Origin: JANQIV01 sp050117315
GTDB taxonomy: Bacteria > Bacteroidota > Ignavibacteria > Ignavibacteriales > Melioribacteraceae
Length of the DNA: 64,000 nucleotides
NCBI GenBank assembly: GCA_050117315.1
Contig: JASFMY010000001.1
Coordinates: 110,552 to 174,551, forward strand
Reading direction: 5' to 3'
The position numbers and the translations under genes are program-made. The notes beneath the pieces were generated by a model. The model searched no databases and was not told the origin of the DNA. It worked only from the letters and a program-made list of their open reading frames with translations. Below are positions 41,106-50,417 of this stretch, piece by piece. Each line of letters opens with the position of its first letter. Positions within the stretch are counted from its first letter, which is position 1.

Positions 41106-42659
41106 TCAAAAATTACGAAACTTACGAAGTACAATTTTGTACTTCTTAATTCTAAGTCCCATCATGCGTTCGGTGATGCCGAGAGACTTTGCAGCTTCAG
41201 CCATATTGCCATGTGAATGTTTCAACGCTTCGATAATCATTTCGTGTTCAACAATGTCAAGTTTTGCCTGAAGTGATCCGGCATATCTCGTTCCGCTTGA
41301 TTCGGCTGTCTGCAACGAAGGTGAGAGATGGTAGGAATGAATTACACCGTCTTCGCTCAATATTGATGCACGTTCAATTACATTTTCAAGCTCACGCACA
41401 TTGCCGGGCCAATGGTAATCCATCAGCATATCAATTGCAGCGGTTGTAATTCTGCGCAGAGGTTTGTCGTTTAATTTGCCGTACTTGTTAACGAAATAAT
41501 CTGCAAGTAAAAGTATGTCTGTTTTTCTTTCACGCAGCGGCGGGATTGTTATCGGGAAAATATTCAGACGGTAATATAAATCTTCCCTGAAGAGACCTTT
41601 TTTAATTTGTTCTTCGAGATTACGGTTTGTTGCGGCAATTACGCGTATGTCCACTTTTATAGTTTCATGCCCGCCTACTCTTTCAAATTCTTTTTGCTGC
41701 AGCACGCGCAATAGTTTAGTTTGAATACCCGGGGTCAATTCACCTATTTCATCCAAAAAAATTGTGCCGCCGTTTGCCAGTTCAAACCGGCCTTTCCTTG
41801 CTTGTTCGGCACCGGTGAATGCTCCTTTTTCATGCCCGAATAATTCGCTGTCTATTATGCTTTCAGGCAAAGCCGCACAATTAAAAGTTATAAATGCATT
41901 GTTTGCCCGGCTGCTGTTGTAATGAATTGCGTGTGCAACAAGTTCTTTTCCTACACCGCTTTCACCGAGTATAAGCACTGTTGCGTTAGCGGAGGAAACC
42001 TTTTCTATTAAGTCATAAACCTGTTGCATTCCCTTTGAGTTGCCGACAATATTTCCCGGGCGGAACTTCTTTTTCAGGTTTGCTTTTAATCTTTTGTTTT
42101 CTTCAACAAGATGGTTCCTATCTTCATGATCTAATTGGTGAAGCCTTACTGCCTGTGCAATCATTACGCTAATTATTTTTAATATTTTGAGATATTCATC
42201 AAGTATGCTTTTATCGCAACAGTCAAGATCGCCGGAGAGAGTGCCTATAACTTCCTCTTTATTTTTTATCGGTAGACAGATAAATGAAATATCCTTTTTG
42301 TCCACTTTACGGCGCGATCCGGTTTTATCAAGAAAGGAAGGTTCATCTGCAATCTTAGGAATAATCATCTCCTCGCCGGACTCAAAAACAGAACCTATCA
42401 CGCCCTCACCAAGCCGATATTTACCTCGTTCCTGTTCTTGAGTTGATAACCCGGCGGAAGATTCAACAAATATTTCTTCTGTCTTTCTATTGTAAATGGT
42501 AATCATGCTGCGGTTCATCCCGAGATTTTCTACAAGCAGGTTGGGAACCAACACGAGTACTTTTTTAATTTCTACGTATTTTGTCGTAGTTTCGGCAATC
42601 CTATAAAGAAAATCTAATTCACGTGTTATCCTTTTCACTATTTCGTATTTTTGCGTCAT
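41106..42659 (-). CDS. nifA: NifA-like sigma-54-dependent transcription activator
   Basis: The 517-residue protein has an N-terminal GAF domain (about 20-175), a sigma-54 AAA+ domain and a C-terminal Fis-type helix-turn-helix. AAA+ motifs are Walker A GESGVGKE, the sigma-54 contact loop GAFTGA, Walker B GGTIFLDEIGEL and arginine-finger region REDLYYRLNIFPI. The last 45 residues are IEALKHSHGNMAEAAKSLGI plus TERMMGLRIKKY, as in NifA. The linker lacks the cysteine pair of oxygen-sensitive alphaproteobacterial NifA. It should drive the nifH promoter. Confidence 0.88.
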   Translation of the reverse strand: MTQKYEIVKRITRELDFLYRIAETTTKYVEIKKVLVLVPNLLVENLGMNRSMITIYNRKTEEIFVESSAGLSTQEQERGKYRLGEGVIGSVFESGEEMIIPKIADEPSFLDKTGSRRKVDKKDISFICLPIKNKEEVIGTLSGDLDCCDKSILDEYLKILKIISVMIAQAVRLHQLDHEDRNHLVEENKRLKANLKKKFRPGNIVGNSKGMQQVYDLIEKVSSANATVLILGESGVGKELVAHAIHYNSSRANNAFITFNCAALPESIIDSELFGHEKGAFTGAEQARKGRFELANGGTIFLDEIGELTPGIQTKLLRVLQQKEFERVGGHETIKVDIRVIAATNRNLEEQIKKGLFREDLYYRLNIFPITIPPLRERKTDILLLADYFVNKYGKLNDKPLRRITTAAIDMLMDYHWPGNVRELENVIERASILSEDGVIHSYHLSPSLQTAESSGTRYAGSLQAKLDIVEHEMIIEALKHSHGNMAEAAKSLGITERMMGLRIKKYKIVLRKFRNF

Positions 42660-42891
42660 ATTTTTTAATTTAGGATTTTTCTCTAAATCGCCTATTTTAT
42701 TAAGGTATTTAATAATAATTACAAAAATTATTTGTCCATTATAATAAATTCTCCGTACTTATGCTATAAAGTAGTTTTAAGAAATGGTTAAAGAAAAAAA
42801 ATTCACGGAAACGTAAGAGATTTTATTGAATTAAAATCAATGTTTAACAAATAAAAATATTGGGAATAAAAAACTCAGACAAGTTACTTAG

Positions 42892-43416
42892 TTAATAAAC
42901 TAATAATCCAGATTTCAGTAATGCAGAAAGAATTCTCTTGTCTTCTCTTTTATCCTCTTCAGAATCCAACCATGAATTCTCAATGCGTAATACCGGCGAA
43001 GAACTATAAGAAATAAAAGTAATGTTAATATGAGGAAATAAAGGAGCTTGGGAAGAGAAAGAATATCCAAAAGCGCCAAGGTAGATCCGCTCTTTACCCA
43101 CCGTTACAATAAAAGGAATACCGAAAACAGATTCATGAAGACTAGAACATTCTTTCAGCTTTTCAAAAGATACAGAGTCAATAGCAAAAGAATGATTTCC
43201 CCAATTATAATAGCTTATTTCGTCCGATGAGAATATTGGTTGTTCCGATAACTCTAAAGATTCAATTTTACTTTTTGCGGCATCGGTAGCAACTACTTTA
43301 TCGTCTTTTAATAAATAAAATGAAACACGGTTAGCCCCGCCGTTTGATTCAGTATTATTTTCACAGCAAGATTGCAAAAAGCATAACAACAGAAGTATAA
43401 AGCTAAGCTTTTTCAT
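42892..43416 (-). CDS. Hypothetical lipoprotein
   Basis: A lipoprotein signal peptide (KKLSFILLLLCFLQSC, cysteine at about 17) is followed by an asparagine-rich linker and a 140-residue mixed domain. I recognise no family. The beta-rich core includes VSFYLLKDDKVVATDAAKSK and PFIVTVGKERIYLGAFGYSF. It lies 3' of a TPR gene, separated by a 270-base spacer with a weak attC-like palindrome. Confidence 0.6.
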   Translation of the reverse strand: MKKLSFILLLLCFLQSCCENNTESNGGANRVSFYLLKDDKVVATDAAKSKIESLELSEQPIFSSDEISYYNWGNHSFAIDSVSFEKLKECSSLHESVFGIPFIVTVGKERIYLGAFGYSFSSQAPLFPHINITFISYSSSPVLRIENSWLDSEEDKREDKRILSALLKSGLLVY

Positions 43417-43441
43417 AGTTTACTCCTATTTTAGGTTATAC

Positions 43442-43678
43442 TTCTAACGGCCGATAAATAGTTCTGAATTTAACCGAATTATCAAAAGAATTATGCCGGA
43501 TAATGATAATGGAATATGTACTAATCTTCAATAATTACTTGATATTGAAATATTAAGACATAGCAACTATATCAATGCAAATTTATGGAACCTTTCATGT
43601 TATTTTCCCGTATCTGATACAAATGTAATCCCTCTCATCAACAAAAGAGAAGCATCGTAAACCAGGGGCATGTTTAGC
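43442..43678 (-). repeat. Weak attC-like spacer between the TPR gene and lipoprotein gene
   Basis: On the minus strand GCTAAAC and the complementary-looking GTTAGAA lie at the two ends of the 270-base spacer, close to the stop of the TPR gene and the start region of the lipoprotein gene. The motifs deviate from RYYYAAC and GTTRRRY, and the interior palindrome is poor, so this is a low-confidence call made mainly because its neighbours are better. Confidence 0.25.
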
Positions 43679-43686
43679 CCGCGAAA

Positions 43687-44946
43687 TTATCTATTAACCA
43701 ATTCTTCCATCCCTTTAATTATATTTTTGCCTCTAGGGAGAATATCGGTTAAGAGATTCTTCTTCATATATTCAATTAGTTTTATAATTCTATCCGGCTG
43801 ATTCTGTTCTTTATAATAAAGCGCTAATTTATATAATACGATATGATAATTAAGTAAGATATTTGATACTCGCGGCATATTATGTTTACTTACATCATTA
43901 AAATATTTGATATTGTCTTCATTTAATAATATCCCGGAAATCTTGTCTGAATTAATTTTATACTTTGTACCTTCCGGGTTTAAAGGTAATAGTTTATATG
44001 TTAAGCCGCTTAGTTGTAAATATTCATTTAGCCCGGAATAAAATGAAGGGTTACATCCAAGGGAAAAACATATTGGTCTTTTCCAATTATTAGATTCAAC
44101 AATATTTATTAAAACCGCCCTGCTTGCATCCAAAAAGGATCTTCCGTCGGTTTCAAAATCCGGGTTGATTTCCCACTTTATCGTTTCAGTCATTGGCAGA
44201 TCAAATTCCTTTTTTAATTCATTACTAATCTGAATTTCCAGTATGAGTGTTTTCCACTTATAAGGATGCATATCAAGTATTTGTTTTTTTGTCAGACTTA
44301 ACGGCACCGGCTTTAACAATCCTTCAACACCGTCATGTAATTTTTCTACAAACCAAGGACGGTTTAAAAAGGCAAACGGTATTACCGTTATATCTTCTCT
44401 ATATTTTTCAATTGTCTGCAGATAGATAACCGAATTATATTCCGCATCACCTCCAACAAATAGGATCCCATTATTGTCGCAGGATTTTAGAATATTTTTT
44501 CCGTATTCAATTAACCAGACGGGGAGGGCATTACTCTCAAAGGATTTTTTATAAGCAAGCTTGTAAGATTCAATATCTTCGTCCTGGAGAGCTTTAGAAG
44601 CTCTTGCGCCATATTCGGAACCAATAAAATAATAGGCATCTCCATAATCCGGTTTTAATTCAATTGCCTTGTAGAAGTATTCAAGTACCTTATTAGAATA
44701 TTCAATGCTGTATCCAACCAATGGTCTTGAATCATATGCTAAATAGTGAGCGAAAAACCCGAGATAATAATAAACTTCAGGGTCATCTGGGGTTTCTGCT
44801 TTTGCTTTTTCCAGTATTTCAATTGCTTGAACATAATTACCTTTTTTCCCCAGTTCAATTGCTTCTTCCTTTAGATTTTTTGTCTGTCCGTTTAGGTAAA
44901 TCCCAAAGATGAATAAGATAAGAAAAATATTAATACCGGCTTTCAT
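43687..44946 (-). CDS. Secreted TPR-repeat protein
   Basis: The 419-residue protein has a signal peptide (MKAGINIFLILFIFGIYLNG then Q) and two to three TPR units between about 22 and 115 (EAIELGKKGNYVQAIEILEK, PEVYYYLGFFAHYL, YYFIGSEYGARAS). The second half (GILFVGGDAEYNSVIYLQTI and RPWFVEKLHDG) resembles C-terminal regions of larger bacteroidetal TPR membrane proteins, in which a glycosyltransferase-like domain precedes it. Function unknown. Confidence 0.6.
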   Translation of the reverse strand: MKAGINIFLILFIFGIYLNGQTKNLKEEAIELGKKGNYVQAIEILEKAKAETPDDPEVYYYLGFFAHYLAYDSRPLVGYSIEYSNKVLEYFYKAIELKPDYGDAYYFIGSEYGARASKALQDEDIESYKLAYKKSFESNALPVWLIEYGKNILKSCDNNGILFVGGDAEYNSVIYLQTIEKYREDITVIPFAFLNRPWFVEKLHDGVEGLLKPVPLSLTKKQILDMHPYKWKTLILEIQISNELKKEFDLPMTETIKWEINPDFETDGRSFLDASRAVLINIVESNNWKRPICFSLGCNPSFYSGLNEYLQLSGLTYKLLPLNPEGTKYKINSDKISGILLNEDNIKYFNDVSKHNMPRVSNILLNYHIVLYKLALYYKEQNQPDRIIKLIEYMKKNLLTDILPRGKNIIKGMEELVNR

Positions 44947-44974
44947 GCCAACCTCCTACTTTAATGGTTAAAGC

Positions 44975-45025
44975 AGCTAACGACTTAGTTTCACATTCGC
45001 GAAACCTAAGTGAATCCAGTTATTG
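44975..45025 (-). repeat. attC-like imperfect palindrome
   Basis: Read on the minus strand the ends are CAATAAC and GTTAGCT. The arms ACTTAGGTTTCGC and GTGAAACTAAGT pair with a few unpaired bases, as the extrahelical bases of an attC site would. It lies just upstream of the TPR gene's ribosome-binding site. The palindrome is clear; calling it attC is inference. Confidence 0.4.
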
Positions 45026-45162
45026 GCTCCGCATGTTATTTATTGCAGATCATAAAACGTCCTTTTTAAAACAGGGCAATGTGCATTAAGTGATAAGAAT
45101 TGATAAACCACCTGCTATAATAAACAACTCCTTTAACGATTGCAATAATTTGTATAATCAAA

Positions 45163-45909
45163 TTAGATATCCCCCGATTTCAACCGGTTTAAATGTGACA
45201 TGAATTCATCGTAATCAATCAATTTGGCTTCAAACAATCCCTCCTTTTGTCCTGTTAAAACTTCTTTTACCATATCGACCATAGTATCCCGGTATAATTT
45301 CAAATCCGACTGACTGACGTCCGCCGGGTTTTGATCATAGGCTAATTCTACTTTCCACAAGCGATCCATTTGTTCATTACCGATGAGAAGGTGTTTGCGG
45401 TAGATAATATGAACGGCTTTCTTTTGCGGAGGATAACCGATAAAATAGTGATACTCTCTTTTGGGGGTCTCGATGGTTTCATCGATAAAGTATTGATTTT
45501 TCCCGGGATCATTTCTGCGCGTGCAGCCGAAAACAAACGCGATCACGTCGCTTACGGTATGATCCCTGCTGCTGATCAGTGTAAAATCACCCTTTTCCAA
45601 TAGCTGTTCATCTTCCTTCAGCAAATTTTCAGTAAGCTGGGAAATTCGATAACCACCTGCGCCGCATAAGCAGACATGACCTAAATAGCTGCTCACATCA
45701 TTAAACCGTACTTCGGTTGTTTCCCGACCTGGTATGTAGCTGCCTGCTAAAACGCCGTGATCATAATGAAATGTAACTGCAGGAATGTTATTAATAAAAT
45801 CATATTTTTGATTCCAGCGTGATTCGCTCTTAGTAGTTTGTGAATCTGATTGATTACAGGCGGTTAAAACCAAAAGTAACGGCATAATACTAATTTTAAT
45901 AATATTCAT
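45163..45909 (-). CDS. Hypothetical lipoprotein
   Basis: A lipoprotein signal (IIKISIMPLLLVLTAC, cysteine near 18) precedes a 230-residue domain without a family I recognise. A conserved-looking cysteine-glycine stretch, YLGHVCLCGAGGYRISQLTE, and VIAFVFGCTRRNDPGK might bind metal or haem. The C-terminal helix is rich in charges. The region CLCGAG-CTRR recalls FmdE-like proteins, a weak similarity. Confidence 0.6.
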   Translation of the reverse strand: MNIIKISIMPLLLVLTACNQSDSQTTKSESRWNQKYDFINNIPAVTFHYDHGVLAGSYIPGRETTEVRFNDVSSYLGHVCLCGAGGYRISQLTENLLKEDEQLLEKGDFTLISSRDHTVSDVIAFVFGCTRRNDPGKNQYFIDETIETPKREYHYFIGYPPQKKAVHIIYRKHLLIGNEQMDRLWKVELAYDQNPADVSQSDLKLYRDTMVDMVKEVLTGQKEGLFEAKLIDYDEFMSHLNRLKSGDI

Positions 45910-45970
45910 AAGCCTTTCTCCCTTTGGAGTTAATATTGATTGTATTTTTATTAGCTGTCAATCCTTATAA

Positions 45971-46101
45971 GCCTAACACTTAGCCCATAGCCGCCAAGAA
46001 CAGCTTCGCCGATCAGAACAACAAGCTTTCAAGCCCAAGCAGAATGAAGCGATCTACTACATTGGCTGAATATTATAGAATATAAGTGCTTAATTTAACG
46101 C
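45971..46101 (-). repeat. attC-like site between two unrelated small genes
   Basis: On the minus strand the site begins inside the end of the upstream gene (GCGTTAAATTAAGCACTTA, its TAA being the stop codon). It closes with CTAAGTGTTAGGC, where GTTAGGC fits GTTRRRY exactly. The outer arms are complementary with a small bulge (GCxTAA, CACTTA). The ribosome-binding site of the next gene follows after about 50 bases. Confidence 0.45.
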
Positions 46102-46451
46102 TCAACAATTTCAATATATTTCAGCTCTTTATTACTTTGCTCTTCCAATAAAAAATATTGATGAGCAATACATTTTTGGATTACTCCATCTTTCTTATCA
46201 TAGTCTGTTAATCCACCGGGAACTAAAAATAATTTTTCATTAGTTAAGGAATCGCCATTTTCTATCTTCGCTTGAATTATTGCTTTTCCATGTTCATATT
46301 TTGCAAATTCAATAACACCTACATTTTTCATTTTAAATATTACCGGTTTTCCAATTGCTGATGAAACCAATGATTCCAATGCTGAATCTGAAAAACTCCA
46401 TCCCTTTTCGTCATCTTTAAATGTTGTTGCAACTACTGCTTCTATTTTCAT
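46095..46451 (-). CDS. Hypothetical protein
   Basis: This 118-residue protein without signal peptide starts MKIEAVVATTFKDDEKGWSF. It looks alpha/beta, with DSALESLVSSAIGKPVIFKM and KAIIQAKIENGDSL. The sequence is reminiscent of short proteins linked to phage-type DUF2213 proteases (GKPV), but too short to be one. I assign no function. Both of its flanks are attC-like. Confidence 0.5.
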   Translation of the reverse strand: MKIEAVVATTFKDDEKGWSFSDSALESLVSSAIGKPVIFKMKNVGVIEFAKYEHGKAIIQAKIENGDSLTNEKLFLVPGGLTDYDKKDGVIQKCIAHQYFLLEEQSNKELKYIEIVER

Positions 46452-46512
46452 TTATACTCCTTTTAAATTATTCTTTGCTAGACCTTACAAATAAATTTGT
46501 TTTACAACTTCC

Positions 46513-46569
46513 TTTTAACCAATCAATCAGACCGCATGCATTTCGCGGTCGGGCATTTGCTTGTTAGGC
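46513..46569 (-). repeat. attC-like site containing the stop codon of the methyltransferase gene
   Basis: On the minus strand it starts GCCTAAC, a perfect RYYYAAC core whose TAA is the stop codon of the upstream gene, as in many integron cassettes. Then come a 12-base arm, the perfect hairpin GACCGC/GCGGTC with 9-base loop, a 10-base arm and GTTAAAA. The second core misses the consensus at its last base. Total length is 57 bases, within the usual attC size. Confidence 0.5.
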
Positions 46570-47124
46570 ATTTTTTAATATTGCTGAAAAACTAAAAGGT
46601 AATTTTGGACCTTTAGTTGCTTTGAATCCAGCTGCCTCAGCTTTTTTAATTGTAAAATCAAATTCTTTTTTAGAAACATGAAAAAATTTTGGCTCTACAA
46701 TTAAAAACTCTCCTTTCTCATTCAAAATATTTTTCAACGTTTCAAAAAAACTATCTTTATTTGGAACTTCATGAACCATATAAAAAGCTAAAATAAAGTC
46801 AACTTTTTCCGGTACATTTATTTTATCCTTTTCACATTTTATCAGGTTAATTATTCCTTCAAGAGTTGTCCCGTAGATTTTATTTCTAAGTTTTTGCAGC
46901 ATTCCTTCTTGCAAATCAACAGAGAATACTTTTCCACTTTTCCCAACCATTTTTGCTAATTCAATAGAAAAAAATCCAGGCCCGCATCCAACATCAAGAA
47001 CCTTCATTCCTTCTTTAACATAAGGAGATAGTATTTTGTTTGGATTTTGCAACCACCATCTGATTTTACCGTCTAGTGAATTTGCACGTTCAACAGGACA
47101 AACCCTATTTCTTTCATCATTCAT
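46564..47124 (-). CDS. Class I SAM-dependent methyltransferase (UbiE-like)
   Basis: This 186-residue methyltransferase has motif I VLDVGCGPGFFSIELAKMVG at about 43-62, SVDLQEGML for strand 2, VDFILAFYMVHEVP for motif IV and LIVEPKFFHVS at the end. The substrate is unknown. The stop codon lies within the core of an attC-like palindrome. It is unrelated to the SAM methyltransferase at 21076. Confidence 0.8.
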   Translation of the reverse strand: MNDERNRVCPVERANSLDGKIRWWLQNPNKILSPYVKEGMKVLDVGCGPGFFSIELAKMVGKSGKVFSVDLQEGMLQKLRNKIYGTTLEGIINLIKCEKDKINVPEKVDFILAFYMVHEVPNKDSFFETLKNILNEKGEFLIVEPKFFHVSKKEFDFTIKKAEAAGFKATKGPKLPFSFSAILKNA

Positions 47125-47143
47125 ATTTCCCTCATTTTAAAAT

Positions 47144-47398
47144 GCCTAAGTGTTGCCGATAAGCCGGTGCCATATGTATCCCGCGGCAAGGCGGGTGTTT
47201 ACCCGCCTGTCGGCGAGGCAGGTAATTTGTAGCCGTTCGTAAACCTGTCCGCCGTAGTTTTAACGTATGCAGATTACTCGATAAAGACAGCGGTTTTACT
47301 TAAATACATAAGCTAATTAAAATAAAATGCAGAACGAAAACTGTAAAACCCCAGAACTGCACAAACACTGCATCATAATCACGGCTTGTTAGTTAGCA
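47144..47398 (-). repeat. Large attC-like spacer with a GC-rich hairpin
   Basis: On the minus strand the left end GCTAACTAACAAGCCGTG and the right end CACCGGCTTATCGGCAAC plus ACTTAGGC are imperfectly complementary. Between them lies about 210 bases with a GC-rich hairpin (GGCGGGTAAACACCCGCC) and GTTAAAACTACGGCGGACAG, which recurs at 7800. This suggests an attC-like site with an inserted repeat. Confidence 0.3.
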
Positions 47399-47486
47399 AG
47401 TTGTCAATTATAACTAATTGTGTATCTCATTTTGATGCCGTTTTATTTATATGTCGTATTGTGACCTATAAAGCTTGTAATAATTA

Positions 47487-48206
47487 TCAATTTAGCAAGT
47501 CAACTGCTTCAGATAATGTCACAACTCTAAGATTACGTTTATTTATTCCTTCAATAAATTCTATGAATTTAGATAGATGAATTTTTGTTATAATGTTCTC
47601 TTCTCCAAGAGTAAACTGATGAAATCCAAATATCACTAGGCATTCACCTTGGTTAATTCCGTGTGCAACTCTCATCAATAATGAATTAGCATCATCATTT
47701 TTTTGAACCTGGTAATACCCCAACCTGTCTAGATTCAATGGATAACTATAACGTTCGTTTTGACTGGTCCGAATAATATCAAAATATTCTTTTATAATAG
47801 CAGTAGTCTTTTCGTTCGAATGCCCTGAAGGTAAAGCAAAACAACGATGTTTTAATCCGTATACAATCAATTGCTCATAATTTCTCTGAATTTCAGAACG
47901 CGCACTATCAATCGGTATTGTTGTAAGATTTGCATGATTAACAGTATGCCCACCTGTTTCCCATCCTGCATTTTCAAGTGAACGAACTTGATCTAGTGTC
48001 ATCAATTCTTTTTTGCCAATCCATCCCGTCGGAATAAAATCAACCCCCGGATAACCATATTCTTGCATAATAGGAAAAGCAAGTTCATAAATGCTGCTAT
48101 GGCCGTCATCAAAAGTTAGTACTATCAAAGTAGAATTTACCGTTTCGAGCTTATTAAGCATGTCGCAGCTTGTGAGAATCAGCATTATATAAAACCATCT
48201 ACGCAT
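47487..48206 (-). CDS. Polysaccharide deacetylase (NodB-type), lipoprotein
   Basis: This 239-residue protein has a lipoprotein signal (FYIMLILTSC) and the NodB motifs LTFDDGHSSIYELAFPI (metal aspartate in TFDD) and GGHTVNHANLTTI (H-x3-H). The later motif includes RCFALPSGHSNEKT. It removes N-acetyl or O-acetyl groups from an envelope polysaccharide. It starts 3 bases after the outer-membrane protein gene, so they form an operon. Confidence 0.85.
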   Translation of the reverse strand: MRRWFYIMLILTSCDMLNKLETVNSTLIVLTFDDGHSSIYELAFPIMQEYGYPGVDFIPTGWIGKKELMTLDQVRSLENAGWETGGHTVNHANLTTIPIDSARSEIQRNYEQLIVYGLKHRCFALPSGHSNEKTTAIIKEYFDIIRTSQNERYSYPLNLDRLGYYQVQKNDDANSLLMRVAHGINQGECLVIFGFHQFTLGEENIITKIHLSKFIEFIEGINKRNLRVVTLSEAVDLLN

Positions 48207-48209
48207 TTC

Positions 48210-49376
48210 TCACTCCTTGTTACCAAAAGTGAAACTCCCTTCAAAACCGAGATAGCCTATATCCGGACCAAACTGAGTAATGATATATCTAATACGAGGT
48301 ACAATTCGAATATTTTTGAAATATTCAAGATATGCTGAAAAACCCAAATGAATTTCTCTAAAACCGGCATTCTGGAAAATTTCCGACCGCAATTCCGGCG
48401 TAAAACAAGATGTAACTTTATAACGCATATCTAAACTTGCACGTATTTCATCCTGTTTATTCCAAAGATATTTTACTTCTTTGAAAAAATAAGCTGCGCT
48501 GAAATTCCATCTCTTATCGGGAATAAATCGTCCTTCTGTAAATATTGTGAACTCCTCTAATGTTGATGAACTTTGCTCAAAGTTCTTATACCCAATTACC
48601 TGGTAGCCCAAAAAATGCTTAAACGATTCTTTCAGTTCAAAACCAAGCTGAGTACCAAAAGCCGAATATTCTTGATCACGAGCAATATAAAGCCCCGATG
48701 CACAGGCACTCAATCCTTCGAATGGTTGAATAGAATATTTTCCTCCACCTATAAAATATGAAGACTTATCCGAGCCAATGAACAATTCTGTATCTCCGAT
48801 TCCAAAATCAAGTGATGTTCCTATTCCTCTCATTAAATAATCATAGATTAATCCTTCATCCCAAAAGAACCTGTCGAAAGCTTCGTTTAAATAAAAGCTT
48901 TGTTCTCCGGCTTGAATTCTTACTTGACCAAACCGGAGCTCTCCCCAATCATGATTTATTTTTATCCCGGCTTCATACAGGTTAAAATTATTTGTTTCAG
49001 GAGAATCATTATCTCTAATAGAAACAAATGAATTAATTCCGTATTTAAATTCCTGGGAAACGCCAATACGAATATCTGTTTTCCACAGCCGGGTTGCAGT
49101 AACCAATGATTCATCAGGGTTAAACGGGTCGATTAACTCAGCGCCTACAAGCAAATGCGAATCAGCATAAAATTTAGGATGTCCTATGGTTATGGATGAA
49201 TCATTGTAGACTGAATCCATTTGTTCTTGGGCAAACGATAAACTGTTGCGATCACTTTGTTCATCCGCATCTTTTTGAGAATAATTTTTGCTTCCGGTTG
49301 TTAGAGCCTGGCAAAATATATAATTAAAGGACAGCGAGAGAAATATCATTATCCTGATAAATGATTTTTTTTTCAT
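48210..49376 (-). CDS. Outer-membrane beta-barrel protein
   Basis: This 388-residue protein has a signal peptide (IRIMIFLSLSFNYIFCQALT) and regular amphipathic strands with alternating aromatics, e.g. FSAAYFFKEVKYLWNKQDEI and LGFSAYLEYFKNIRIVPRIR. It ends GFEGSFTFGNKE, near the terminal-Phe pattern of barrels. About 14-16 strands fit. Whether it transports the product of the co-transcribed deacetylase is unknown. Confidence 0.65.
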   Translation of the reverse strand: MKKKSFIRIMIFLSLSFNYIFCQALTTGSKNYSQKDADEQSDRNSLSFAQEQMDSVYNDSSITIGHPKFYADSHLLVGAELIDPFNPDESLVTATRLWKTDIRIGVSQEFKYGINSFVSIRDNDSPETNNFNLYEAGIKINHDWGELRFGQVRIQAGEQSFYLNEAFDRFFWDEGLIYDYLMRGIGTSLDFGIGDTELFIGSDKSSYFIGGGKYSIQPFEGLSACASGLYIARDQEYSAFGTQLGFELKESFKHFLGYQVIGYKNFEQSSSTLEEFTIFTEGRFIPDKRWNFSAAYFFKEVKYLWNKQDEIRASLDMRYKVTSCFTPELRSEIFQNAGFREIHLGFSAYLEYFKNIRIVPRIRYIITQFGPDIGYLGFEGSFTFGNKE

Positions 49377-49939
49377 GGTATAAAAAAGAATAACTGTGTT
49401 GTAAAATATTCTGTAAAAAAATGAAAGAGCTATTTAAAACAATTGTTTTTGATTTCTCTTAATTTACTTATGATAATTTATTTATAACATATAACCATAT
49501 TTACACCATGTAGTGAGGTAGAAAGTATTCTGTTATCAACTAAAATTCGGATAGAATTTATAAGAAAAGCAGTTGACTATTCCCAGTTCCTTTCACCATT
49601 TGATAAATTTAAATTCATTTTTGCCTCAAACTTTCTCATCTAAAATAGTAAATATATTTGGGAAATGGGGAATTATGTTAAATACTTTGAAGTAACTATG
49701 TTTTTTTCATTACATACTAATCTGTTTATTATTGTATAATATTTCAATCAATTTTCATAACCAGCCAAAGTTTGGACAGTGGCTGACAAAATGTCTTTAT
49801 ATTACTACTATGTCTGAATTTTAGGAAATGATATACAAATAATTTAGCAGAATTAATTAAATTAATGGATAATTTTTTACTGCAGGCAATTTCCTCTATT
49901 GTTTGTTTAGTATTTCAAACATTATAAGGAGGATGCATT
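49377..49939. other. AT-rich intergenic region between divergent genes
   Basis: This 563-base region has no gene or clear repeat. It must contain the promoters of the outer-membrane protein gene (minus) and of the small gene at 49940 (plus). I could not place promoter motifs with confidence. Confidence 0.4.
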
Positions 49940-50230
49940 ATGAAGGCGGCAATTTTATTCACAGGCACCGGCCCTATTTTAATTTTAACATCATACGATT
50001 CGTTTAAAAATCCAAAATTTATTGAGAAACTTTCTGGAAAAGGGTTTAAGAAATTTATTGCTTACGAAGTTTCGGATGAGACGTTAAAAGAAAGATACGG
50101 AAACCATTATGATGTAGTAATGGGCGATCTTCATCAGGATGACGATATTCGGGTTCTTGATTTCGATGGGCATCATATCTTTAATATTTTCTCATTTAAC
50201 GAATTGGGAGAACCGATTTTTCAAGAATAG
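49940..50230 (+). CDS. Conserved small hypothetical protein
   Basis: A strong ribosome-binding site (TAAGGAGGATGCATTATG) precedes the ATG. The 96-residue protein starts MKAAILFTGTGPILILTSYD and has GFKKFIAYEVSDETLKERYG and HHIFNIFSFNELGEP. I do not recognise the family with certainty; similar small proteins in soil and anaerobic bacteria are annotated only as cytosolic. It is transcribed alone. Confidence 0.7.
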   Translation: MKAAILFTGTGPILILTSYDSFKNPKFIEKLSGKGFKKFIAYEVSDETLKERYGNHYDVVMGDLHQDDDIRVLDFDGHHIFNIFSFNELGEPIFQE

Positions 50231-50417
50231 TCATAAGCCGGTATCAGGTTGCAAGTTCCGGGTTTCAGGTGTCAAGAGTAGAACCAAAATGTCACCGCCT
50301 TTGCCGGGATATTGTTTCAAACGGGACAAATAAATTCCAGTTCCTAAATCACAATTTTTTCCCTCAACGAATGGTCGAAAAGGTAGGGACGATGGCAGAT
50401 TGGAGTTTCTCCTTAAC

